Both the position numbers and the translations under genes were made by a program. A stretch of 64,000 bases of DNA from Plecoglossus altivelis (taxonomy: Eukaryota; Chordata; Actinopteri; Osmeriformes; Plecoglossidae): NCBI GenBank assembly GCA_036571765.1, contig BROE01000015.1:3800491-3864490 (forward strand), written 5' to 3'. A model generated the notes under the pieces. It was not told where the DNA came from. It worked only from the letters and a program-made list of their open reading frames with translations, and searched no databases. This document shows, in pieces, positions 38,001 to 47,400 of the stretch; the first letter of the stretch is position 1, and every line of letters begins with the position of its first letter.

Positions 38001-39673
38001 TCACCGGGTGAACCAAAACCCTAGAGTCCAGTTTGGTTTGGGGTTTTTCCTCATTTTACAACGCAGCGTTCGTGGTATTCTAGCAATTAAATGACCGCTT
38101 TGCATCAGACAGGGATCGCCACGTTCGCTTTGGTCCTCCATTTTTAAGGATTTACAAGTGTGGGGTGACTTTCTCAGCTCACGGATAATTAAAGCACACT
38201 GAACCCTCCTCCCTTTACCAACAGTCCTCCCAAGAGTAAAAAATATAAATAAAAAACGGGACCAGAAAAGGAACCAATCTCCAAATATTGGCACTGCAAA
38301 AACTACCCAATACACTGCACTTGGAACAGGGCTAATCCACACAACTAGCTTCAGAAAAGGAGTTGAACCAAATGCAGAGAGTTGATGAGAGACATCGCAG
38401 CAGGCCAGTATGGCTCTGTAGCCTTGTAGCACTCTGTCCACCAGATGCCAGTGTAGGTCTTCATACGAACGTCCCTAATGGATGGCTGGGCAGCGTTGAT
38501 TGATCATTGGACTTGCGTAGCGCGTTCGTTTGACGAAACGTGCATTTGGTTCCATGGATGTCTTCTCTTAATGAACATTCCAGTAATGAAAACGGTTTCA
38601 TGGTTTTAGTTGGAGGACATTTTTCGCATGGGTGCTGCACCCTTTTCCCTCCGTCCCTCCTCCCAAGATGATTACGCATCTCTCCTATTTCCTCCGATGA
38701 CTTGGAGGAACTTCCGTGAGCAGTAATCGTATCCAGTCGTGCGCATCTAATTCGCGTCTATTTAAGTGTTGATTAGCTGGCCGTTTTAGATGACATTTTC
38801 ATCCTGCTGACAGTGAAGAAGGGGTTTGAAGGAGGAATGGGTAAAAAGGTGGCTACAGTGTGCATTTCCTGAACATGCTTTGTAGACCGTAATTTTACAG
38901 TATTTAGGATACACATATAGCACAGATTCCTCACATAGTAATTGGAATACTGTAAAAATGTCCCCAGTTGAACATCAGGAACTTTTTATACCAAAATAGC
39001 AAGTGTCTTCTGTGATAAAGAGTAGAGAATTCCAATCGTCAGGCTTTCGTTTCATCTTTACTGTAGCATTGGGCCCAACCGAGACCTGACAGATACTTTG
39101 TTGAAGTTTAAAAGTCAATCGTTTTGTGATTTCAAGTAAACACACTATATTCAAACTAGTGCTTTGGTTATTCAATGCTTGTCTTTTATAGTTTTTATGT
39201 GAGCGTTCTGTGTTTTATGACTTCAGACTGCTGGCAGCCATGTAGATTGAAACCATGATTGTAACCCTCAAACCGTCATTGTAATGAATGTTAAATTCGT
39301 TTTGAAATGAGCTTGATTTGCTTCCAAGACCTCAATCGTACAGTACGATGGACTCCTTTCTGTTTTGTTGGGACTGTACACGGTAGTTACATTTTAAGCC
39401 ACAAGGGGGAATAGTTTGTCTGAGGTTAAGTCCATCTGAAATACTTTGTCTTCAGGTCATTTGAACGTTCTTCCCAACTCTTTTTCTCTATATTATAAAT
39501 GTCATGAATCACTCTATTCCTTTCCTTCTTTTCTCCCTTCTTCTACCTCGTCCTGTATCCCTCGCTTTCATCCTTTTCCCCTCCAGTATGAGTACAGTTT
39601 CCGCACAGAGCACAGCGCTGCGGCCCGGCTGCCCCCTAGTCCCACACGGACCTCCCTGGGCTCCGAGGCCTGA
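22001..39673 (+). CDS. mvb12b: mvb12b: multivesicular body subunit 12B (ESCRT-I subunit), ten coding exons
   Basis: Joining ten exons gives 939 nt, i.e. 312 residues plus TGA: 22001-22045, 25107-25229, 28112-28219, 29731-29827, 30456-30585, 31567-31704, 35156-35250, 37583-37638, 37860-37919 and 39587-39673. Every intron is GT-AG and all phases close without a frameshift. The product resembles vertebrate MVB12B throughout, and its length is close to the human protein (319 residues as I recall it). Residues about 36-186 form the MABP beta-prism domain, from the DPITGVGVVASRNRAPTGYD block through GIWYRMGKVPR. Residues about 244-295 form the UMA domain (AMDGVPFMISEKFS ... ITIKSLAEIEKEYEYSFRTE). 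Between them is a Gln/Asn/Thr-rich linker (exon 6), the least conserved part. In the known family, MVB12 subunits join TSG101, VPS28 and VPS37 in ESCRT-I and help sort ubiquitinated receptors into multivesicular bodies. The MABP domain binds acidic membranes, and the UMA domain is thought to engage the ESCRT-I core. The gene spans about 18 kb, far shorter than in human. Which teleost paralogue (a or b) this is remains unresolved. Confidence 0.95.
22046..25106 (+). other. mvb12b intron 1
   Basis: About 3.1 kb with no recognisable gene. It carries a two-copy 66-bp tandem repeat (22,526-22,656) and many GCTAGC/TAGCTAG words near its 5' end. A 160-codon open frame at 23,624-24,106 shows no domain or family resemblance. 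Confidence 0.7.
22526..22656. repeat. two-copy 66-bp tandem repeat in mvb12b intron 1
   Basis: Two adjacent units with period 66 begin at 22,526 and 22,592. Each runs from TTATTGCT through AATTAGACCAGCAT and CACGACAGAGAAGAGCTA. They differ at several positions, so this is a local duplication that has since diverged rather than a recent assembly error. Confidence 0.9.
25107..25229 (+). CDS. mvb12b: mvb12b coding exon 2 (residues 16-56)
   Basis: The acceptor is a good pyrimidine tract ending TCCCAG (25,101-25,106); the donor is GTG|gtgagt. The exon encodes NSPA, then MPEVRELSDALPD, then the start of the MABP domain. The internal ATG at 25,119 matches the Met-Pro-Glu-Val start used in shorter MVB12B forms, so a transcript beginning near 25,000 could give a 293-residue product lacking the cysteine-basic head. 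It is phase 0 at both ends. Confidence 0.92.
25230..28111 (+). other. mvb12b intron 2
   Basis: About 2.9 kb without a recognisable gene. It contains C-run microsatellite-like tracts near 26,485-26,505, 26,710 and 27,353-27,363 and a T run at 27,701-27,712. No mobile element is identifiable. Confidence 0.65.
28112..28219 (+). CDS. mvb12b: mvb12b coding exon 3 (residues 57-92)
   Basis: Acceptor CTACAG at 28,106-28,111; donor AAT|gtaagt. The 36 codons read VSQTTDGLDADLWKDG, then LFKSKVTRYLCFTRVFSKEN, a central part of the MABP domain that is almost invariant among vertebrate MVB12B proteins. Confidence 0.97.
28220..29730 (+). other. mvb12b intron 3
   Basis: 1.5 kb. No gene is visible. The block 29,140-29,520 has balanced complex sequence (AATTA, TGACAG and TAATTATC words) unlike the simple repeats around it, and could be a conserved non-coding element. 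A T run lies at 28,562-28,576. Confidence 0.6.
29731..29827 (+). CDS. mvb12b: mvb12b coding exon 4 (residues 93-124)
   Basis: Acceptor CTCCTCAG; donor CAC|gtaagc. It encodes SHLGNVLVDMKLIDIKDT, then LPVGFIPIQETVDT, with one base left for the next codon. This is the MABP beta-strand region conserved in MVB12A and MVB12B. Confidence 0.97.
29828..30455 (+). other. mvb12b intron 4, ending in a long polypyrimidine tract
   Basis: 628 bp. From about 30,190 to 30,445 it is almost entirely C and T, running straight into the exon 5 acceptor. Open frames on both strands here (Ser/Pro/Leu-rich or Arg/Glu-rich) are by-products of the tract. Confidence 0.85.
30194..30445 (+). repeat. 250-bp polypyrimidine (CT-rich) tract
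   Basis: Nearly uninterrupted C/T sequence built from CTCTCTCC, CCCTCTTCC and CTTTCTTCTC words, ending 10 bp before the splice acceptor of mvb12b exon 5. The purine strand consists of GA-rich blocks. Tracts of this kind can adopt triplex (H-DNA) structures, and the segment next to the acceptor will act as an extended polypyrimidine signal. Confidence 0.9.
30456..30585 (+). CDS. mvb12b: mvb12b coding exon 5 (residues 125-167)
   Basis: Acceptor CACACAG; donor ATAGG|gtgggt, leaving two bases for Gly168. It reads QEQAFRKRRLCIKFIPRD, then STEAAICDIRIMGRSKQ, then APPQYTFI. The RKRRLCIKFIPRDSTEAAICDI block is diagnostic of MVB12B. An AG two bases into the exon would break frame, so the start at 30,456 is required. 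Confidence 0.97.
30586..31566 (+). other. mvb12b intron 5
   Basis: 981 bp. I see no gene, strong repeat or recognisable element in it. Confidence 0.6.
31567..31704 (+). CDS. mvb12b: mvb12b coding exon 6 (residues 168-213)
   Basis: Acceptor GGCTTGCAG; donor CCAA|gtaagc. It begins GELNNMGIWYRMGKVPR, the end of the MABP domain, then a linker rich in Gln, Asn, Thr, Ser and Pro. The linker departs from the mammalian sequence in composition while keeping a similar length. Two leftover bases (AA) pair with G of exon 7 to make Lys214. Confidence 0.95.
31898..32106. repeat. compound CA-rich microsatellite in mvb12b intron 6
   Basis: About 200 bp of (CA)n interleaved with ACACATATAC, CTACCTAC and ATACATAC units, including an uninterrupted (AC)n run near 32,041-32,067. 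It starts about 190 bp after exon 6 and is probably highly length-polymorphic. Confidence 0.95.
32540..32850 (+). mobile_element. possible degenerate dispersed repeat (fish retroelement-type fragment)
   Basis: Several phrases resemble a very common dispersed fish repeat I know only from memory: TTTAAAAACAGC near 32,540, GAACTCGTTCCAGAGTTTGGG near 32,583, CAGCCAATGGAAACTG near 32,776, and TTGGCTGCCAGAT near 32,825. They occur in the expected order but with many differences. No terminal repeats or coding remnant are visible, so family assignment is not possible. Confidence 0.35.
35156..35250 (+). CDS. mvb12b: mvb12b coding exon 7 (residues 214-245)
   Basis: Acceptor TCCTACAG; donor TCAG|gttagt. 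It reads KHISMTLPASFRGKN, then TTRPDYEHQNSNLYAIS. The ISMTLPASFRGKN motif matches the conserved ISLTLPATFRGRN segment before the UMA domain. One base (G) remains for Ala246. Confidence 0.96.
35772..35811 (+). repeat. G-rich tract with G-quadruplex potential, mvb12b intron 7
   Basis: At least six runs of three or more G separated by one or two bases (GGGGGG AT GGGA GGGA GGGGA GGGGA GGGA ...) lie on the transcribed-RNA sense strand. This satisfies the usual four-run rule several times over. Confidence 0.8.
35900..36370. promoter_or_regulatory. candidate conserved non-coding element in mvb12b intron 7
   Basis: An ATTTGCAT octamer (35,931-35,938) is followed at once by ATATTAAT. Further on come TGACAGGC (TALE-type core), TTATTAATAA, CTTAATTG, CAGATGGC (E-box type) and TGATTATATG. 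The block is interrupted by C-rich and G-rich runs. Word content is the only evidence; conservation was not tested. Confidence 0.35.
37016..37077. repeat. 62-bp perfect-arm inverted repeat (hairpin)
   Basis: The left arm AGGCATACTGAGAAGTC (37,016-37,032) and right arm GACTTCTCAGTATGCCT (37,061-37,077) are exact reverse complements, 17 bp each, around a 28-bp loop. The loop can itself form smaller stems: AAGTCAA with TTGACTT, and CAGTATG repeated before the right arm. No target-site duplication or transposon terminus is apparent. Confidence 0.9.
37583..37638 (+). CDS. mvb12b: mvb12b coding exon 8 (residues 246-264)
   Basis: Acceptor CTTTCAG; donor GAT|gtaagt. It encodes AMDGVPFMISEKFSCASSD, the first half of the UMA domain. 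The MDGVPF/MISEKF motif is diagnostic. The last four residues differ from the mammalian form, while the flanking UMA residues are retained. Confidence 0.97.
37860..37919 (+). CDS. mvb12b: mvb12b coding exon 9 (residues 265-284)
   Basis: Acceptor TCTCTCAG; donor GAG|gtgagt; phase 0 at both ends. It reads LQQVDLMGITIKSLAEIEKE, the second half of the UMA domain. It is separated from exon 8 by the shortest intron of the gene (221 bp). Confidence 0.97.
37920..39586 (+). other. mvb12b intron 9
   Basis: 1.67 kb. No gene is seen. The stretch 38,690-38,830 (CTAATTCGCG, TTGATTAGCTGG, GCTGACAG words) is complex and repeat-free and may be regulatory. The remainder is unremarkable. Confidence 0.55.
39587..39673 (+). 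CDS. mvb12b: mvb12b coding exon 10 and stop (residues 285-312)
   Basis: Acceptor CCCTCCAG, then YEYSFRTEHSAAARLPPSPT followed by RTSLGSEA and TGA at 39,671-39,673. The first 21 residues match the conserved MVB12B end of the UMA domain. The short tail after PSPTR differs from the mammalian C-terminus, as expected for this variable end. Confidence 0.96.
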   Translation, partial: YEYSFRTEHSAAARLPPSPTRTSLGSEA

Positions 39674-40126
39674 GACCCCTCCAACCTGCCCCTCCATCAC
39701 CTCATCACCCCTGACCCCACCCACCCCCACCCTGACCGCCCCAACCAGCCAGGAGGAGCGGATCCCAGACTACTGAGAACCAGCCCCACGTTCCACCAAG
39801 AGAGATGGAAGACATCGGTCTGCTTGTTGGCCCTCCCGCCCTTCTCCTCTCCCTCTTCCACCCCGTCAAGAGGACAGTATAGACCCTCTCAACGGAGAGT
39901 CAAACAGAGGAAAAAACTTTTTTAGCCCTTTTTTGGGGTGGGGGTGGGGGGGTCGGTCTTTTCTGTTTTCTATGTTTCCGTGCTGCTGATTTTGAAAAGG
40001 AGGGAACCACTACCACACAAAGGGACGCAACTTTTTTTGGAAAGAACCGGAAGACAGAAAACGGAGGCTAGTGTAGGCTGAACCGCGCCACCTCCCTCCC
40101 CCCCCCTTCACATCCGACATCGGGTG

Positions 40127-40582
40127 AGGGAGCCAACGAGCAAACACTGGACACACTAGCATTTGGAGACATGCAGTCATCATAGCCCCTTGTATGCGTG
40201 CANNNNNNNNNNNNNNNNNNNNNNNNNNNNNNNNNNNNNNNNNNNNNNNNNNNNNNNNNNNNNNNNNNNNNNNNNNNNNNNNNNNNNNNNNNNNNNNNNN
40301 NNNNNNNNNNNNNNNNNNNNNNNNNNNNNNNNNNNNNNNNNNNNNNNNNNNNNNNNNNNNNNNNNNNNNNNNNNNNNNNNNNNNNNNNNNNNNNNNNNNN
40401 NNNNNNNNNNNNNNNNNNNNNNNNNNNNNNNNNNNNNNNNNNNNNNNNNNNNNNNNNNNNNNNNNNNNNNNNNNNNNNNNCCCCCCCCCCCCCCTCCCCG
40501 CACGGTGAGGAGCCCAACGAGCAAAACTGGAAGCACAGCCAATTTGGAGACATGCAGTATCTAGCCCCTTGTAGCGTGCACT
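40127..40582. repeat. near-duplicate flanks of the gap
   Basis: Left copy 40,127-40,202 and right copy 40,504-40,582 share GCCAACGAGCAAA / CCCAACGAGCAAA, ATTTGGAGACATGCAGT, TAGCCCCTTGTA and GCGTGCA in the same order. The scattered 1-2 base insertions and deletions are of the kind seen in raw long reads. Both copies sit just after a C homopolymer. Confidence 0.85.
40203..40480. other. assembly gap (278 N)
   Basis: An unbroken run of N follows ...GCGTGCA and precedes a 14-base C run. The sequences on either side are near-duplicates of each other (40,127-40,202 and 40,504-40,582), so the gap is probably an unjoined overlap rather than missing sequence. Confidence 0.98.
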
Positions 40583-41593
40583 TGACCAGTCAAACAGCAA
40601 GGAGTATTTGACTAGATCCTTCCCTCTCTATCTGCAATAGGAACTCCTGAAGTCCTCTGTGGTGCCCATTCACACTTGGGGGAGAAGGGGGGGGGGGCAA
40701 GAGTCCGTCAGAACTGTGATCAAACAACATATACCTGGCAAAATGACGAGGTTTGCAAACGTGCTGGTCTCTCACTCCGCCTTTTGGAAGCATGGCATTT
40801 GGATTCTTCGCGAACGAAAGCAGCTTGACCCACGAGTCATTGGAATTGCATACATGACAAGCAAGCTACCGTATGTAAAAGAAAGACTAAGGGGTCGCAA
40901 CGAAATTGATTTAGAAATCGGTCACTGATGTCTCTGACGAGAGTTGTTTTGGTTCTCGTTTTTGTTTTCTTGTTTTTGTTTTGGCGTAACATGTTTTCTG
41001 TGAGTGTTTTTAACGATGTAGTCGTTCCAGTGTTTCTTGCTGTCGTCTGTGACCATTCTGTCAACCACTCCATGTTGTTTAGCATTTCTGGTCTGAGCCA
41101 TTCATTGGGTTACACATAGAATCACTAGTACTGTTCAGATGTAAGTAAGATATATTTCAAATATGTGAAGCGTGCTTGTTTTTGTTGTCTTTGTTCGGCT
41201 GAAAACAGTTGAACTGAACTCAGAATAGAAACTCACATTTGTTTTACTCACAGGTCAGTTGATTTCATGTTTTTAAAAGTTTTGCCTCTGCAAACCTGAA
41301 AGTTTGCTGAACGCACTACTACACAAATTAAGCAGTTTTATGCACCAATAGATTTTACAGTTACACTAACTTTTTTTCACAGTGTCTTATCGTCGCGTTG
41401 CTATATTCAAGGCTATACGTTGTATTTCTCACAAAATTCATTTGATGTATTTTAGATAAACACGCTGCTTTGTTTTAACAAGGAAACAACCAGGCTAAGG
41501 GAGTCCATTCTTGCAACAAGGGCTGGATGTTGCCATTGGAAACGTGACTGCAGCATCCACCTATTCTATTTTCTTTTTTCTTTTTTTTACAGA

Positions 41594-41599
41594 AATAAA
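41594..41599 (+). terminator. polyadenylation signal AATAAA, proximal candidate
   Basis: AATAAA is followed within 20 bases by the T/GT-rich TGTTTTATTGTGTT, a suitable downstream element. It would give a 3' UTR of about 1.9 kb including the gap. Confidence 0.4.
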
Positions 41600-43410
41600 A
41601 TGTTTTATTGTGTTCCAAGTACCTCTATACTGTCTGTATTCCAACATAATAATATGGTATTTTGCTTCAGCAAAAACACGTTTTATGTTGACTTCTTTTA
41701 GGTGACAATGCCACGTTTTATTAATTTTAGATTGTATAGGTCTTCCGCTAGTTAACACGTATGATTTGTATAGAATCCTGGAAATACAATCAATAAATAC
41801 AAATCCAATGCTCCACTTGTTAAACATCAAGTGGACATAAACACTTATATGCAGTATTCTCCCGACACTGCCTCTACTCTCTTCACTCTTCAGTTTCACC
41901 TACACACATTAGAAATGAACATTTTGTTTTGAATGTTTTAGTTCAAAGGGTAGAATTTTGTATGTTCACCAAAACCTCTGCCTTTTTCCACCCTTTTGCT
42001 ATACCACAACCACTTGTCTTTTTCAAACCACTGTTTTAACCTCAAATTTGCTGGTGGCTGCATATCACTGCAGCCATTAGGTTGCTCTTCCTTCAAAGGC
42101 TTGCTGTTTATACATGTTATTTTGCACCACAGTGTTATATTCAAGGACAGCTTCTCCACGGTTAATTGAATCCTGTTTAACCTCTGTTGCGTTCTTGTTA
42201 CTACCTTCGTTCGCAAACGTGGGGACACTAGTTACACAACAAAAATGTGATCATCTTTTACTGTTTGTCATGTTTGTGTTGCATCTTCGCGGAACATTGA
42301 GATGGAACCTTCTCATGATGTAATATTTTGGACAGTATGTTGCACTGCTTTAGAACAATTCAGTATTTGCCGTTGCCGTAGTAGCTTCGTTGTCATCACG
42401 CTGCTTGTCAGTATTTTTTTACACTCGAACATGCTCATACTCGGGTTCGAACTAGGTTCTTCTGAACTAAGTTCCTCTGACTCACGCATGCAATGGCCAC
42501 CTTTTTTTCCAGCTCAGAGGGCATTTATACAGAGGGAGTTCAACCATCTATGTGGTTATACATGCGAAATTGATGCTTTTCCACACCTTCATGCTTAGCC
42601 CCTTACAGGTATTCCTCCACCATTTTTTTATTTTTTATTTTTTGCATGGAAATAATCCGGAAGTCTAAACTGTGGTCTGGAAATATATTCTTGTGAATTT
42701 ACAGTTTTCTTTGTGTTAACATGGAGTACTAATGGAGATGGACTTAAGGAAAAATATATATGGTCCAGAATGAATACGTGTCCTGCACTGCTTTTGCCCA
42801 GGGTAGGCTGGTTATAAGCATATGTAGGTTTCATATAGTTTGGCCAAAGCCCAATCTCTCTGTGTTCATTAATGAAGTCCCACAGGCTGGTTTGCAGCAT
42901 GACAGAACCAGAATTTGGTTGGAAGTTTGCCATTGTCCTGTTGGGTAGCATCCAAGCGCAGCTTCTCAGTATCTCCTCCAGGACTTGAGCAGCACCATCT
43001 CCCCTTGTGAGGTGACCAACATCTGGGATCACGGTTAGGTTCCATTTGGACCACTGGTTGTGGGTCTGCACTGATACGTTGACAAGTTGATATCTTAAAA
43101 TGCCTCAGTGCATGTTGGGTGGGCACTCAGGCCACGCCTATGCGGGGAAACGAATAGGGACAAAAAAATAGGTTGTTGTTTAAAAACAACAATAAAACAA
43201 CAACAAAAGCAAAGAAACTGGGCTGTTTTCTCTTATCACAAGACATTCATTGAGATTTAGTTTCCTCTCAGAACTTAATTTGTAAACATCTGACCCACCG
43301 CAATGGGAAGTTTCTGATGTGGATTAGCTACCGTTTAAAAGGCAAACCCACTTGCATGCCTCTCCTGGCTCCCCTCTGGTTCAAAGCACTTTCCAATGTG
43401 CGTCTTGGAC

Positions 43411-43416
43411 AATAAA
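43411..43416 (+). terminator. polyadenylation signal AATAAA, middle candidate
   Basis: AATAAA in GGACAATAAAAGTTGGTG, followed by GT-rich TTAGTGTGG about 30 bases on. It is a plausible alternative end of mvb12b transcripts. Confidence 0.3.
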
Positions 43417-44448
43417 AGTTGGTGCCGGGCTATTAGTGTGGCCGTCTTGATTTTACTTGCTGCGAGCGTCTTGTTGTGTTCAGTTAGGTGAGTCAGTACA
43501 CAACCTGCCACAGTTGAGCTATATTTTTATGTTGCAATTTACTGTACCAACATTCTCAAACATATTTTAATGCCACTAACTCATTACTCTTTGTGTCTAA
43601 ATGTACTTTCTTCCTGTTGGTAGTGATGCCCTATCATTAAATTAATTCTGTGCAAACTTGGTTCCCTTCTCGTGTCTTTTACCACCCATATGGTTTAATG
43701 GAAACTCACCGAACAACAGAGAGGAAGAGAAACTTTTCAACTTGTTCCTTCACATCTGCGAGTGACTTCTAAGATTTACCACACCACCTGTCACACAAAT
43801 AATCAGATCCACATGCAACTGTTGAAACAAGTTTGCAATTTGTTGAATCCCTTATTTATTTCTTTTAAACACATTGATGTGTGTGATTGATCCTGAGCTG
43901 AGATACCAGATCAAGACCGTAACTTTATCCAAGTCATGTTGTTAACCTTGTCCCCAGTTTGTTGTTGTCTGTAAGCTAGTCAGTGTTTTGTCATTTTGTC
44001 ACACAGAACCCAATTTACATACCAGTTCTGAAAATTACAAAAGACTGTCCTGATGCTGCTAGTGATTGGTGTTGGTTGGCCTTCATTGTATTCGTAAGCA
44101 CGCTACCCGATGGTTTTCATCTCTGAATCACGTTTACAAGGAAATGGAAAAAAGGTCAGTTTGTAAATGGTGCCCATACTTATTAATGTTACATAAAAGC
44201 CTTTGTTGTCAAGTTATTGTAAACTTTACACCATGGATCCAAATGCAAACCCATGCAAACAAATGGTTTCCATATGGTATAGAACAACTTTTCAGGATTA
44301 TAGCTGTACATTAACATTCTTGATGTGATTAAGAAATGAAACAGGTATCCATTGTATCATTTTCTTTATTTATTTATCATCCTGTTGTCTTAACTGATAT
44401 TTACAAAGGGACAAGTCATTGCTTGTTTGTCTGTATTAACACGTTTTA

Positions 44449-44458
44449 AATAAATAAA
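44449..44458 (+). terminator. overlapping double AATAAA, distal polyadenylation signal of mvb12b
   Basis: Two overlapping hexamers (44,449-44,454 and 44,453-44,458) are followed by CATAAAATG and then the GT-rich TGGTGTTTGATGTG about 20 bases downstream. This is the most convincing 3'-end signal between the two genes. Confidence 0.5.
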
Positions 44459-44480
44459 ACTTTCATAAAATGAAATGGTG

Positions 44481-47400
44481 TTTGATGTGCCTGATAGGTA
44501 AACGTTTCAATTTGAATCTGCTTGTGATTGTTGGTTTGGCTTCATGAAGATGTTAAGATTGCTATATATAGTAAGCTGGTCACAAGGCACTGGTTTTGAA
44601 TTGTTGCAAAAATCGGCAAAAAAAAACTGTTGTACGTTAGATGAACTTTAAATCTTGAGGGAAATGCAATCTTCCTATCTTTTTCGAAAGTCCAAACTCT
44701 TCCAGATCTCTGCTTTCATCCTTCCTTGCCCCCACGTGAGGCTGATTAGGGGGATATTGGCTGGCGGTTGCGCTAGGTGTGAGCTGATCTCTACTTCTTA
44801 TTGGCAGATGTTTGGAGTAGATGACCAACTACAACCTCAACGCTCTTGCTTCCCCACCTCCTCCCCCCACCTTCTCCCCCCTCCCCCCCCCCCCCCCCCC
44901 CCCTGGGAACAGCAGCCTTTAAATGGGCGGAGGATGAAGGCCTCTAGATTCCTTGTTGGCGAGATCAAAGGGAGGCCATTGTGCAGACGCCTAGGGAACC
45001 TGACAAACACTGGCGAATGACCCTCGAGGAGCTTGTTATTTGATGGTCAGGAGGGATGGATGGTCCGCACTTTGTCGCGGCTGCACCACAGCGACATTTG
45101 TGGCCCTGCACAGGTTGTTCATGCTTTTTTGTTCTCCCTTGATGAAGGGCCCTGAGCTCCGAAAGGTTTAGTCTGAATGAGTTAGAAACAGAGTGCCCAG
45201 AAGTGAGTTAAGGATATTTTACTGAGGAGTTACTGAAACAGTATTTGCAGCCTAAACTATACGAGTTGTGAGTGTTCTTTTGCATGCAAAAGTATGTTCA
45301 CGGTCCAGATATGTTGAACTATCACAAACGGTTCCATTTTAACCAGAGACTGAGTGTGGTGTGGGGAGTGTGGTCCCTGGACAGGTGCAGTAACACACAA
45401 GCACACTGTTGGAGGTGCCAAGACTGTTGTTGGACATTTACAACCATCCTGGTTCTTTCATCAGGACCAGATGTTCTTAGTGAAGGCCAGGACAGCCGGA
45501 AGCAAGAATATACAACAGTTCCAAACAGAAATGAGGATGAGGTTGGAATCTTTAGATTGGATTATCAAGTAAATACAAAAATACTGTATATTGTGTAGTA
45601 TGTTGCTTTTATTTGCCAGGGAAAATGTTCCTGTTCTTCTTTATGGCTGGGGGAATGTCAAAGGCCACTAAAACAGTTTTAATAAGATACCATGGGAAAA
45701 GGGTGCAGAATCCAATAGTCCTAAACCTAACCAAACTTTAAAATCATTTTGTAGTGGCTACGTTTTTTGTAGTTAAAAGCAAGTATTCTGATCTATCATT
45801 TATGTGCTACAATATAGTACATCAAGAATCAAGTTTTCACTAGGGAAGTCAAATACCTGTGGCAGCTTGTCATTTTTCAAAGGCATGTCAGAGGGGTTAT
45901 CCTGTTTGCCTTCTCAGTATCTCCCTCTTACCCTCTTTCACACGTAGTGAGTGATTTCTTAAATGCTCAGATGGCTTGACATAATTTGCCAAAGGGATTA
46001 TACTTTCCTTGACTTGACAGGATCTATCCCTTGTCATATACTTCCGTTTGTCATCTACCCTCTCCATACCATGGGTGAGGTTGAAAGTTTTTTTTACATT
46101 TTTAATTAAGATGATATATGTGTTATATATACCTACTACTTAGCTCTAGCCTTGTCATAAATTGTCATGGCCCAGAATTACATGCTATTATGTGCATATG
46201 TTGCATAAAATGTTCTCAGGATACATAATTAACATCCGTGATTACTGTAAGAATAGTGCTTCATCTTCCTCTTCAATAAATCCACAACCAGGTCGCATTT
46301 GAGGCTTTCGTCGACAGATGTCGACGATTCATGGAATGTTGCATTGCTTGGAGATATATCTGAAGCCATTGGATGGTTTTAGAGCAGAAGTAACCAATGA
46401 TTTATCTCCGGCAATGTGTAGGACATGCTTTTAAACTCGGTGCCACTAAGTGCCACTTAGGACTCTTCTGAGTGGAGGTTAGAAGTGAACATTCTCCCTA
46501 TCAGTTGAAGCCCAGACTCCTCCCCCCTCTTCAGTAATTCATATACCTTATTTCTCCATTAAATATTTTTGTCCTTATTGATCCCCATCGGCTCCAGAAC
46601 AAAACAAGGAGGAAAGAGACTGACAATGTAGCAAAGCTTTAGAAGCGACTACAGACTACAAATAACAGGCACGCACACTCTTGGAGAAGTTGCAGCTTGA
46701 GTCTGAAAGTCATCAACCAAGTTTGGTCTTTCATCTGACAACATGCTGTACGGATATTTTTTCATTGCATTTGTTTTCATTGACTGTCTTTTAACACACA
46801 TCTAATGCCCAAGCTTGGGTTATGAGCTAGTTATATTCTTCCTGTCCTTATTAACAGCAATCTGTTTACGTTCATAAAAAAAAAACCTGAAAGCTTTTCA
46901 CTGGAACCACCAAAACCATTTAAGACGCGGCGTGATTTTCCACTCAACTTTACAGTTGTATATTCCAGTTTGATACAATATGCTAAAGCTTGGCAAACTA
47001 AATGAGCTTTGAGAGAACACAAGTAATCTCTCTAAAGCGGATTAATGTTTTACAACAGCTTTTGAGTAGTACTTGTTAAAGAGCAACATTTATAGTGATC
47101 CGTGTGTGTGGTACACTATATATACTGTTAAAATCTCCACGTCTCAGAGGAAACATACCTTAACAGTGATTGTAACGCTGCACATGCCAGAGGCAGCAAG
47201 ACATGTCTGATGTTTAAATGGATCAAAGCCTTCTCTCCTTCGCATCTGTTTCACGGGGAAGCTGTTGTCCTATTAGTTGCTCCCAGCAAATTGTGGCAGA
47301 CTGACTTCCAAAGCTTGTTTTATATAAGCCAGGCCACTGTAACCACCAGCAAGGCATACTGTCTGTGTCATTTATGTCTCTTTTCTTTTTTTGTGAGCCT

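Larger units (their letters stand above)
39674..44480 (+). other. probable mvb12b 3' UTR
   Basis: No other gene is recognisable between the stop codon and a strong polyadenylation region near 44,450. The interval is T-rich in its distal part and contains several AATAAA signals (41,594; 41,792; 43,191; 43,411; 44,449/44,453), consistent with alternative polyadenylation. It also contains an assembly gap. The distal boundary is inferred only; a shorter UTR ending near 41,615 is also possible. Confidence 0.5.

Noticed and set aside
40010..40611. Several open frames crossing the N run
   Set aside because: They exist only because N was translated as X; there is no coding evidence.
42628..43126. 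Minus-strand open frames (147 and 85 codons) downstream of mvb12b
   Set aside because: The peptides resemble no family I know, the two frames overlap, and the region fits a 3' UTR. An old transposon fragment is possible but unsupported.
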